Below the pieces are notes generated by a model, which saw nothing but the letters and a program-made list of their open reading frames with translations, did not search any database and was not told where the DNA came from. The position numbers and the translations under genes were made by a program. This document shows, piece after piece, positions 23,650 through 33,837 of a stretch of DNA of 64,000 nucleotides (positions are counted from its first letter, which is position 1; each line of letters opens with the position of its first letter). The DNA is from Tetmemena sp. SeJ-2015 (Eukaryota > Ciliophora > Spirotrichea > Sporadotrichida > Oxytrichidae). The stretch covers positions 62,001-126,000 of the forward strand of contig JAJKFJ010022492.1 of NCBI GenBank assembly GCA_027382625.1, in the 5' to 3' direction.

Positions 23650-25962
23650 TCAAATATCGCACCACTCCTTGCTTTTGATTTCATTCATCATTCCTTACAC
23701 AGATTGATAGATGTTCTTATTTAAAGACTAAATGCTGATTGAAAAGCTGTCCTTGTCTTCGATAAACATTCTCTTCAAGCCTTGTCTCTTTCTGTCTATA
23801 GGAGTTTTCTTGCATACAATGCTGAATTCATAGAAATAAGCCTCCTAATCTTACAATGAATTTGAAATCTTTTTCACTTGACTCAATCTTGATGATTCAA
23901 CTCCCTCATATTTTTGTCCGAAATGATAATTACATCATCTTCTAGGTTATAATTTTCAGATTTTAGTGAGTTTTCAATTGGCGATTATACCTACTCTGCT
24001 TATATTTATGGATGTAAGATTTCCTAATTTTCTTTTTCAGCTAATCCTAAATTTGGTGAAATCTTCTTACACTTTTCAATAATTACTTGCAGTTGGGAAA
24101 ATAACTCTTTCCTTAACTAACTTTAAGAATCAGAACTCTATGACAAGAAATGCTTTTAAAGACCAACCAGTTCTGAATAAATCTTCTCAATTCCTTCCTT
24201 TTACACTTATTCTATATTTAGATGTATATATCTGAAGTTATTTTCGATAGGATCCTTATTTCTTAAGATCAGTTATTCAGATAAATGCTCCATCCTTCTC
24301 TTTTATGAGCTCCAACATCGATCTTAGCTTTTTCAATATTTTCAATTCTTTAATTTGCTCTAATGATATTTCCTTTTGTGCTTTTTGATGTTATTGTAGC
24401 AACTTTCTTTTCAATAAGCTTTTAATCTCTCTTTCTAATTTCTTGAAGATCTGACATTTCTCTTTGCTTTCCTTTTTCCTTTTGTGAGCTCTCTTATTTC
24501 ATATTTTTCGAAGAAGATGATGATAAAGAAGTAACTTAAACTGACTGCTCCTAATTTTCAGTTGGTGAATTACTAATTACAAAATTCTCAAGACTATGAG
24601 ATTACTAAATTGTCTTGTTCTCTTATCTTTCATAACTTTTCTCGTTGCATTTTTCGCTTATTTAGACTTTGCTTTCTTCATTCTAGTCTTACTATATAAT
24701 GGTTTGTGTTTGATTGGATATTGATGCGGCATTTTTGTGTGATTCTACTTAAATTTTGGCTCCATTTTAGCTAGAATCTGAATTAAACATAGCCTCAAAA
24801 AGAGGGGAGGATACAGCCTTCTAGTCTTTCGCTTTATCTACTTTAGCTATGGGATCTGTGGCGGTTAGATTGAATGTGATTAAATGTTACCAAGAGGAAA
24901 ATTTGTCGGCTATAAAAGAGGAGGTAAAAGAGTCAGTTAGCTTTAGGCCTATTAATTAGGCATCTAGATATAGCCACCCTGACTTTGATTCATTAAGTTT
25001 TGCATGGCTAACACGCTTAGGTTCGAAGGGGTCTGAAGGTAACTGTGGTTATAGATTGGAGTTCCTAGCCTGCTTTTATTATAAGAGTCTAGACTTAATT
25101 CTTGCTCCTTTTATTCAGCAGCTTGAGGAGGATTCTTCTTAGGTCTACCTCTTTTGGTTTTTTACTTCTAAGAAGGGCTTGTAAATGAGTGCTCTGTTAT
25201 AGTGTCTGATATTTCTGGGTTCAGCATTATTTATGGAATTTAGCTTAGGTAATTAATATCCTGATCTACGAATGATGTGAGCTATGATAAGGTGTAGCTC
25301 TCCTCTTAAATATTCAACTGCTGCTTAGCTGGCTAGTTGCTTTTTCTGTTACATTCTTTAACTTATGATTATGAAGTTTTACTCACCCTGCTATTCTACT
25401 ACCTTGAAGTTTGCCTATTATGGGAACTCTACTATTATAGCCTCTTATTTACTTGCTCTATCTTTTTAGTGAGTTCCCGATCCTCTCTCTGCTTTTACTA
25501 GCTCTGGAACTGCTCTCTTTACTACTTAAAATCTTAGAATTTCTCCTTCATTATTCGACTAGGAGTCTTACTGCGCTATTTGGTTTGTTTACTCTGCATT
25601 TGGGATTATTAAGTATAGTACTGAGGTTCTGATGCATGATTTTAATAGTGAGGGACAGCACTCTAGATCCAATTTTATGAGTTTCGTGATGCTCTTCTCT
25701 ATTGGAACTTTTTTGTTGTCTCTGAACCCTTCCCAAATTTATAGTCATGGATTTAACTGAACTCAGTTGTCGAATTTTTATTGTTCTTTCTCTTCTAGTT
25801 GTTACTTTAAGAATTGAGATTTATCTTGATTAATCCCGATTGGCTGTAATTCTATTGACTCGAGACATAATTTAAAAAACTTAACTAAGATTGGGGGCGC
25901 TCCTCGAACAGCTCTTTCTCGAAATCTGAAAACTGATTGGCAGGAATATTGTTGTCACTCAT
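23650..25962 (-). CDS. AT-hook, Gln-rich nuclear protein 4
   Basis: Seen: ATG 25960-25962 starts MSDNNIPANQFSDFEKELFE; TGA 23650-23652 follows ...MNEIKSKEWCDI. The first half is one open Gln/Asn-rich frame with an AT-hook core TKRGRPKKNP at about 25,131-25,160. Downstream come Ser-rich and coiled segments (KQREMSDLQEIRKRDQKLIE, LRKELFSQLQVIIEKCKK). Then follows a compact C-terminal block (FYEFSIVCKKTPIDRKRQG, FIEDKDSFSISIQSLNKN). Single frame changes occur near 24,870, 24,290 and 23,890; the direct cause (IES, intron or sequence error) was not identified. Inference: member of the same AT-hook family, inverted relative to the others, divergent from the calpain-like gene about 200 bp away. Confidence 0.65.
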
Positions 25963-26161
25963 ATTATGAAAATAAAACAAAATAGGAAGTATAATCTCTA
26001 GTACAAATTATTGAATAATTTAATAAATATTCAAGATGATATCTGTAGGCTGGCACTAAAAGTAAAAAATTAGGACTCTCAGAATTTAAAGCGCAAATTT
26101 TTATTGTTCATCTTCAATACGATTAGACCCATACTAACTCTGTGATTAACTTTTTATAATA

Positions 26162-26627
26162 ATGGTAGCTTGACCTCTCTCACCATCGGATTATCAAAAT
26201 GTCATTCAAATTCAATTTAAGTTTAAGAACTCTGAATGGCTGAACAATAAGCAATTCATCTTCACATTTGATAACTCCTTATGATTTTAGGGAGATTTAG
26301 AGTTTAAGATGAACAAGATAGAAGACAGAGTTAAGTACTATGATGTAAAGAAAAAGGTGCTTATCAAGAAAGCACAGCCCTCTCGATCACTAGAATGTAA
26401 CTTCACAGTCACTCAGGGCAAATACTGTGTCATTCCTTTAACCAAATACTCTAATGATGTGTAGAAGTATCAGATCAAGTTCTTCTTTTAGTAATTTTAT
26501 ATTTTAAAGTTTATCTTCAGATATCATCTTTGAAACAAAGCCTTATAAAATCATACTTGACAATAATTCTGTTCAGGAGGTGAAAGAAGTGGCTTAAGAG
26601 ATTTAAGAAGATTTTATAAATATGTAT
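26162..26627 (+). other. Calpain-like gene MDS 1 (germline position 1)
   Basis: N-terminal domain up to QEVKEVAQEIQEDFINMY. Ends with outgoing pointer AATATGTAT at 26619-26627, which matches the start of MDS 2 at 27145, not the adjacent segment. Confidence 0.85.
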
Positions 26628-28922
26628 ATGATTTTTCTGGGTTTCCTTAATAGAAAAGGCTTTTGCAAAATTGCATGGTCGCTATTTATATATTGTAAGA
26701 GGAAGCTCTTTAAGATATGCTTGGCATATATCCAGAAACGCTTTTTATTGATCCCCGTCAAACCACCGACAAAGAAAAGCTGTTTAACTTGGAAAAAGAT
26801 TTCTCAGTTACAATCATGGTGTCTTGGGTTGCAAACTTGACTTTGAGAAATAATTATGCGTAATAGTTGTATTACACTATCCTTGATGTTAGAGAAATCA
26901 AGACTGAAGAGAAGGGAGCTGATATATTTATTTTGCTGCAAATTATTTTAAATGATCCATCTCAAATTCATAAACTTGTGAGGCTAAAGAATCCCTGGGC
27001 CTATTCTTAAGAATGGAGCGGTGCTTTTAGCGACACTGACGCAGTCTGGACTCCTGAGAAACTATAAAATTTCAATAACATGAACGTGTTAGATGGCTAC
27101 TCAGACAATGAGCGTTATATTCACAGATGGAATTGAACCTTAACAATATGTATCTAAAATATTTTAAAGAAGAGATTCAATAGTTGAAGAGTGATTATAA
27201 ATTATATGTTTTCCATTTTACGGTCATCGCATAGTTCAAGGAAGACTTGAAGACAGGTGGTTTTTGAGTTCTCTATCTATGGTAGCCTCAGAGTAGAAGA
27301 TTTTTGATCAGCTGATTTGTAGAGATGACGATTTTTTCTAGTACAGAAAGTACGGAGTCTATGTCTTCAGATTCTTTAAGAATGGCTCTATGTACTATGT
27401 GATAGTTGATGATAGGATTCCTTGCTTAAGCAAAGACAACGGACAGCCAGTTCCCTTCTTTGCTAGATGCGAGAACTCTAATCTTTTCTGGGTTTTTGAA
27501 TGTAATTTATATCACTCCTCCTGAGGTGAAAATGAAGTTCAATAACTTAAAATAATCATTACCCTTCAACAGATGGAATGTTGAGGATGGGATTTTCGTG
27601 ATGAAGCTTGATGACTTTGTGGAAATGTTTAATACGATCTTAGTAGGAAGAGACTTTCCTGATAACTGCTTTGGCTTGAGGTTTGATGATGAATGGTCTC
27701 CTAGTTATGGATTCCCTCATCCCAAGAACTCTGAATAATTGAACTAAGCTTTTTATAATGTAGAGAGGTCAAGGTGACGTGTATTCTGCACCAGAATGAC
27801 CCAAGAATGATAAGTTCTCTTCATCCTCCATACTTGAATCACAGAGTTATAATCTTCTCATAGTGATGAAATATAAGAAAGAAGTGGCTCAAAAGCCAAA
27901 AGACTTACTTGATCAACTTAACAACAAGTTTTATGATGCTGCAAAAGCTAGCGATGGAAAAACTGTTATAAAGACTGCTTTACCTAATAACTCAGTGGCT
28001 GCTAAAGCAGGCTTGAATGGAGGCATGCAAAGGAGCAGCTTGTATCGCTCGGAGAATGAACAAATCAGGAGATAGATTGGATAGAATCCTTTCGTGTGGA
28101 GTGTAATGACACCGTTCGAATTTTAATTAATTTTTTTTATCTTATGTTGTTGAATTAGATTCTCTTATCAACCCTCCACCAAAAAACAGTGTCTAGCCTA
28201 AAGATTAGGCGAGTCTTGATGAAATGAAGAGAAAGCAACAAAACATGGGTGATTACTATGAGGAAAATGAGAGGGACCTTGGATGCAGACTATATGATGG
28301 GGATTTTGATTAGATGCAAGCTTTTGAGAAGAATTAGATTCTGATTGGAATCGATCCAGAAGATCCCGAAGAGACTTAGAAAGGAAAGACAAAAGCTTAA
28401 GTTCAAGAGTCTTAGCAGAGGCATTAACATGCTATGGAACAAACGAAAGATGAGCTTGACCTATCTTACTTCTATCTCACTTAAGATGGGTTCCATGCCA
28501 TCTTGCCTTAAATTGAGGCAAACCATATCGCAGCAATACGAAGACTGAACATAGCTGGAAACGCACTCAGTGATTTTTCAATAATTGAGCTGGTCGATTG
28601 CTTGAAACAGACTCATAATAACACGCTAGAGTATCTGGACATATCAGATAACAACGTTAGTGATTAGGGAATAATTGCTCTGATAGATCTTTGTGCCAGA
28701 AATAGGTCGCTCAAGTAAATTATTACTGAGGGATTGAAAGATGTGAGCCCAAATGTCATGACTAGATTAGAAACTGCAGTCAAAAAGAATTTAATGAACC
28801 TTGCAGATTCAAAAATTGACCAAATGTATCAGACAGCCTTATATTTTTAAATGAGATGTATTTAATTTTTTATAGCAAAGTAGGTGGATCAAGCTATGAA
28901 TAGGCATTTAAAGTTTGTCTGA
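26162..28922 (+). CDS. Scrambled calpain-like / leucine-rich-repeat gene (catalytically dead)
   Basis: Seen after reordering MDSs as 1 (to 26627), 2 (27145-27495), 3 (26633-27133), 4 (27569 on): a beta-sandwich-like N-terminal domain; then the calpain core EDRWFLSSLSMVA, KYGVYVFRFFKNG, YVIVDDRIPC, FWVSLIEKAFAKLHGRY, NPW and EWSGAF. The core ends VEDGIFVMKLDDF, and then come a linker and leucine-rich repeats (IRRLNIAGNAL, LEYLDISDNNVSDQGI). TGA is at 28920-28922. Family knowledge: calpains use Cys in GDCWF, His in GHAY and Asn in NPW. Here Cys is Arg (DRWF) and His is Leu (QQLYYTIL), so peptidase activity is unlikely. Inference: a regulatory or structural calpain homologue. The start is tentative (ATG 26162, followed by an in-frame TGA that a 6-nt CT-flanked deletion would remove). 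Confidence 0.85.
26279..26296 (+). other. Probable IES, pointer TTA (18 nt)
   Basis: TTA at 26279-26281 and 26297-26299. Removal takes out an in-frame TGA and joins FTFDNSL to EFKMNKIEDRVK. The pointer is short, so confidence is moderate. Confidence 0.5.
26633..27133 (+). other. Calpain-like gene MDS 3 (germline position 2)
   Basis: Incoming pointer TTTTCTGGGTTT at 26633-26644 and outgoing pointer ACAGATGGAAT at 27123-27133. Encodes the second half of the catalytic domain (SLIEKAFAKLHGRY, YTILDVRE, LVRLKNPW, EWSGAFSDTDAVW). This half belongs C-terminal to MDS 2, but lies upstream of it here. Confidence 0.9.
27145..27495 (+). other. Calpain-like gene MDS 2 (germline position 3)
   Basis: Incoming pointer AATATGTAT at 27145-27153 and outgoing pointer TTTTCTGGGTTT at 27484-27495. 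Encodes the first half of the catalytic domain. Contains a further GAAGAC repeat (27241-27246 and 27249-27254) whose 8-nt deletion is needed to keep the frame into EDRWFLSS. Confidence 0.9.
27496..27568 (+). other. IES carrying a decayed copy of the end of MDS 3
   Basis: Between MDS 2 and MDS 4. It still reads ITPPEVKMKFNNLKQSLPFN, resembling WTPEKLQNFNNM of MDS 3, with shared blocks ACTCCT, GAG and TTCAATAAC at similar spacing. Confidence 0.6.
27569..28922 (+). other. Calpain-like gene MDS 4 and following segments
   Basis: Incoming pointer ACAGATGGAAT at 27569-27579 makes the join DNERYIHRWN-VEDGIFVM in frame. Continues through the end of the calpain core, a linker and the leucine-rich repeats. 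A further unresolved frame change lies at about 27,740-27,780. Confidence 0.8.
28110..28176 (+). other. IES, pointer CACC
   Basis: CACC at 28110-28113 and 28177-28180. Removing 67 nt joins FVWSVMTP to KNSVQPKDQASLDEM in frame. Confidence 0.75.
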
Positions 28923-29284
28923 TAAACACAGCAACTAAAGTTAAGAAAAAAATCATAATTTTTCATTTCATATTAGAGTTTAGGCGAGTCAAGATTTAAT
29001 ATCAATATTTAAAAACAATCTTTTTCTAATTTTACACTATGAGTAATGATAATCTAAAATTTGAGAATGCAAGATAACTCTCTTAACTAAATAATGAGTA
29101 ATTTATGTGTGATTAAATAATTTTAATAGTTCAGTGTTTGAGCTTGATTAGAGTGTTTATTTTCATCAGCTTTTGAAAGAATTTAATATTAAAAGGAACA
29201 ATTTAAAAAATCAAATAAAAATAGATCTGATTCTTCATAAAGAAAAAATATCTTACTTTTAAATTGAGATGAAATAAGTAAATG
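28923..29284. other. AT-rich spacer
   Basis: No coding signal recognised on either strand. Confidence 0.45.
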
Positions 29285-29840
29285 AATAAATTCAGTAAAT
29301 GGGAACTAAAAATATCGCAATGCTTCTTATGGTGTATGATAAATTGTAATGAGGGGTTATTCTCACTAAATATAATTTTATTCTTTCAGACTTCGAATAA
29401 TGGAGTCTAATGCTTCTTGAACTCTAATGAAGAATAGTTTTACCTGTCCCAGAATTCATTAGTTGCCACTCCATAACCAAGTTGCTTCATTCCAGTCCTA
29501 TACCTCTATTCTTTGAATGAGAGAGTAGACACACTTAATTAATGACTAAAACCATTAGTAAGAGAAAGCCAAGCAGATGAGAATGGGACATTGGAAATCG
29601 TTAGAGCATCAAGGTTCGGCTATCTACCTCCAATTTGGAACTCACCATCCAGAAGCTTATCTAGTGCTCAGGTATAGCGCAGTGGTGAAAAAAAGAGTTG
29701 GCACTGTTAAAATAATTGTTCAGCCTTGTAATTGCTTCTACTTCTTAGTAAAAATGAGCATGGGCTAGAAAGGAAAGAAGTTCATTCAGACAGCAGTTAC
29801 TAAGAGATGGACAACTACTACTCTGGTCTTCATATGAGTC
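29285..29840 (+). CDS. Coding island of unknown gene
   Basis: Seen: MGTKNIAMLLMVYDKL at about 29,298. After an AT-rich insert comes a clearly protein-like block at about 29,390-29,545 (NGVQCFLNSNEEQFYLSQNS, then CFIPVLYLYSLNERVDTL). From 29,555 to 29,840 more than one frame is open, so the product there cannot be chosen. No stop-to-start architecture of a complete gene is visible. Inference: one or more MDSs of a gene whose remaining segments are elsewhere, or an old gene fragment. Confidence 0.35.
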
Positions 29841-29899
29841 AGTCAATATATTCAATGCTTGTATTTAAGTTATCCACTTCCACAATTGTATTCGATCAC

Positions 29900-32560
29900 G
29901 CACTATAAAAGTCGCTTGGATTTATATCGCCTTTTATTTTATAAGTGTAGGTTTGGTCTCTTCGATGTTAAAAAATTGCATCTTTCTATAATTATTTGCC
30001 TTAATTGCATACAAATATGTTTCCTTTTCTGATCAAAATTTGCTTATTTTATTTAAAAGGCCTAATTTTTATTTTACACTTTTTAATTGATTCTCAGAAT
30101 AATAAATAGTCTTGACATCTTTAGTTAATTATGAGTTTATCTACCCTTATTTTTATACTAACGCTCTAATAGTTTTTGCCACCTCACTTATAAGAATAGT
30201 TTCTCCACACTACTAAAACTAATTTAAAATGCTTGAAGCGAACCCCCTCTTTCAAAATTGTTAAGAAATTCACTTCATCTAGATCTTTGGGAAGGGGAAA
30301 TAAAGGCTGAGAGATAATTTAAAATTTGACTTGGAAAATGAAAATTAATCCCAGTGGACTATTTTCCAAAATTATAAATGAGTCTTGTTCAAACCTCTAA
30401 ATCTCTAAAATTAGGTTGAACGAATTAGAGTTCATCAATGAAGAATAAAATAAGACATGGAATTTTATTTCTATTGTGAGAATAAATTAAAGGTTCTTTA
30501 TAAGAAATAATTTATTTATAGTTAATTTCTATTGAAGAACATGTAGCCTTGCATTCATACCTAAAGCCACTAACTTAGATTTTAATGTAGCTAAAAAATA
30601 TTTTAACTAAAAAAAAATAAAAAATAATTGAAAGCTGAGGGTTTGAAGGTAATTTTATAGCCTTAATTAGAATATTTTTAAGTTAAATAGTTTCATTTCT
30701 ATGACACCTAATCAAATAATGACTCAAGCCTGATTTTTCCCGAGGAAGCGTGTCACCAAGCGGTCAAAATGGATGGACTCAAAATTATTTCCCAATCAAT
30801 AAATTTGCCCCACCGATGACCTGAATATTATTCAACTTGATTCAACCCTACAGTTATCTCTGAATTATTCTCTTCAGATTAGGAGATTTTACTTTACAAC
30901 TTAAAGTTTTGGGGAGGACTCATTTCAATTATTAGAATAATTTAAAAATATATTAAAAAATAATTTCTCTCAAGGCTAGGTGGATCCGCTGCTAATTATA
31001 TGTAATAAGACCCTAAATATTGATAAATGCTTCTTATATTTTTAAATAGTAAGTTTATCATCATGTATTTTTTATTTGTTGCTATATTATAAAAAGGAAG
31101 TGATTTTTTCTCACCATTCAACTATTCCAAAAAACTAAGTCATTGAAAATCTTCTATTTCAGCTTAGAAATTAAACTACTCAATGAAACTTAGACCAATA
31201 TTACTAAAATTGCATGGGTCTTGATTAGGTTGTAGTCTCGGATTTTTAATTCTCCTTTGAAGATGTGAGTGTTTAAATTAAAATTAGATATTAATGAAAA
31301 TCAAATAACTCCCCCTGCTATAAACAGATAACGAAAAGGGGTAAGTGTTTGTTATAAAACTTGCATTTATTGTTTTTATCTTAGTCTCTATAGAACTAAC
31401 TTGTTTTGAGTAAATTTTATTTTATTTTCTAAATGGAAGTATCTAAAATTTATAATTAATTACATCTCCCTCGTCATTTTCTAAAATATAAGCCTCATAA
31501 TTCATTACAAATTTTTATCTTAATAAGATTGAAACCAATAGAGTGGGAAGTTAGCTACCTGGATATATAATTTTCCTTTATAGAAAAATTACTTGATTTT
31601 TAAATTTTTTAAAGATAGTATGAGTGGCTTTATAAAATGTAAATTGAAAAATATGATAATTTCTCTCTTTATCTAACTCTTATATCTCTTATTTGTATAA
31701 ATTAAATTTAATTTAATCAAATATGGCTCAAGTCAAATATGTAAACATTAATCTTAATAAACACTAGTATAAGGGCTTTCCCACTTTACTTTTAAAAATC
31801 GACTCAAATTCAAAGAAGAGCTTATGAAATTTTAAATTCAAATATTTATAATTTTTATTAAATTTTTATGTCTTGCTCATTTAATTCTTAGAGCATGAGA
31901 CAACAAGTTCATATCAAAATAAGAGTAAAGCACTCTCATTAAGATGAAAAATAATAATGTTTGAATATACGAGGGTCTAAAGCCTGGAGAGATTGGTTCA
32001 ATAATTCCAGGCCTCACTTGACTGACTGAAATAAGAGCCTTTACCCATAACAAGTGACCTGGCAAACAAACAATCCCTGAGTATAATTATTAAGATAATA
32101 TTTTAAATGAGCATTTAAAAAATTAATCATGTGAATTAAGAATCGATATGGAAGTTTCAAGCTATATTAGCATTAGCTCTAAGAAGGAGACATCTAGAAA
32201 GTTACTTTTTTGAATAGGAATGCCAAGCAAGAGAAAAGAAGATATTTTCAAATGAAAAATAATCTTCGCTTTAGGATTATGGAGAGTGGTGAATAAAAAT
32301 CAATCTCAAGAAAGGAATGATATAAAATTTTCAATCCAAAGCAAGATAACATGAGCTTGAATAAGATAAGGGCAGAATTTTCACTGACAACCTAAATCAT
32401 TTATACTTTATTGAATCGATTTACTATATAATGAATTATTTAATTTAAAAAGGAATTAAAAGCTTGGAAATTTAAACTTATAAAATCGGGTCATTTTAAA
32501 TTAATATATCGCATATCTAATCCGAAATCTCTATTTATTTAATCAATTATGATTCTTCCA
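29900..32560. other. AT-rich, largely non-coding DNA
   Basis: About 2.7 kb with no convincing gene. A minus-strand frame near 31,880-32,065 and a short plus-strand stretch near 30,740 look slightly protein-like, but nothing links them to a gene. No transposon protein or telomeric repeat was seen. Best described as germline-limited spacer. Confidence 0.5.
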
Positions 32561-33260
32561 CTCTAGTTTTTATTCCCTTAGGTGTTCTTAATTCCCTTTA
32601 ATTATCACTCTATAATACAAGGTCACTCGTAATAGTAGGAAGCTAGCTTCTCATGTTCACGGTCTCAGTCTTCTGTCTGAGAGTAATATCAGTTCAAAGT
32701 TAACTTAACAGCTAAAAAGATTGAGCTGCGGTCAAATTATTCATAAGCTTGGCCTCTAACAAGGTTTCATTCCTTTTTTATTTAAGGCATTATATCTGTG
32801 TACCCATAAAATTGCTCGGTGTTACTTCAAGCAAAACCTAATGTCAGCTTTAAATTGGCGGAGAATTCAGATTATCAGTGGTCCAGAAACCTTGACTCGA
32901 TTTTTGAGACTCAGGATAATCAAAGATAACCCGGAGCTGAGAAATCAAACCGGTATTTTCTGTCTAAACTTTAAAGAAATAAAACTTAGCAAGTATTAAA
33001 TATTTTTGGCATTTTATGCTTTTTTAGACTTTATGAGCACTTTAGAACTGCCCTAAAATTTTATGTCCGGAAATGAGCAACTCAGTCTCTCCTGGAACTT
33101 CGGCCTCGAATTGCTGTCTCCTTTTGTGAAGCCCTTGTTTCGCCCCGCTTATATGCCGACAGAGCAAATATATAGCTAAAATAAATTAATTAACTTATAT
33201 AGTTTATATAGAATCAATTTTAAATACCAGTCCCTCAGATAGGAGGGATAACGGGCGAGG
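32560..33260 (+). CDS. Coding islands of unknown gene
   Basis: Seen: three protein-like blocks on the plus strand, with higher GC than the surroundings. They are about 32,690-32,785 (KLTQQLKRLSCGQIIHKLGL), 32,830-32,995 (PNVSFKLAENSDYQWSRN, then SNRYFLSKLQRNKTQQ) and 33,045-33,180 (MSGNEQLSLSWNFGLELLSP, FVKPLFRPAYMPTEQIYS). AT-rich inserts separate them. ACTTTA occurs in both flanks of the 32,995-33,045 gap but gives the less attractive frame. They may be 5' MDSs of the coiled-coil gene that starts near 33.84 kb, or orphan segments of a scrambled gene. Family unrecognised. Confidence 0.4.
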
Positions 33261-33837
33261 GGTCTTATTAAATTAAACTATGTTTGAAATTTCTTGCAAA
33301 CCACGTCAGCAAATTAATTAATAAATTTAAACAGCACCAGTCCTATTTAATATTGTTTAATTCATTTTAAAAGGTAAATTTCTTATTTTAGGGCCAAGAT
33401 TTCGCATATTCTTTTTAAGAAAAGATTTTAAATTACGATCTTTAAATAAATGAAGAATTATAAGTAGTAATTAAGAAAATATGAAAGAGCAATTTAATAT
33501 GTTTTATTCTTTATTTCTTGAATACTAAATTAGTCGAACTAACATTTATTACTGCTCTCAATTATCCATTCCTCTGAGTGAAATTATAATCTATGTGCAA
33601 GAAATAAATTTTAAAATCCATGGTTTCTCTAATCCATGGACTTGAATTGAATTATTTAAGTCTTAATTATAATAAACTTATAAAAATTATCCACACTTTT
33701 ACACAAATTATCACTTTATTTCATATGACGTTTATTAGTAGAGAATTAGCAGTAATGACAGATAAACTGAAGAATCATAATATATTCCCTTCACATATTA
33801 GTAAATTGTGATTTATTTTTTATAATCAATCGATTTT

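Noticed and set aside
26162..28922. Two tandem calpain genes instead of one scrambled gene
   Set aside because: Each half is present only once in usable form, three exact 9-12 bp repeats link the proper ends, and all joins are in frame. A partial duplication is nevertheless visible in the intervening IES.
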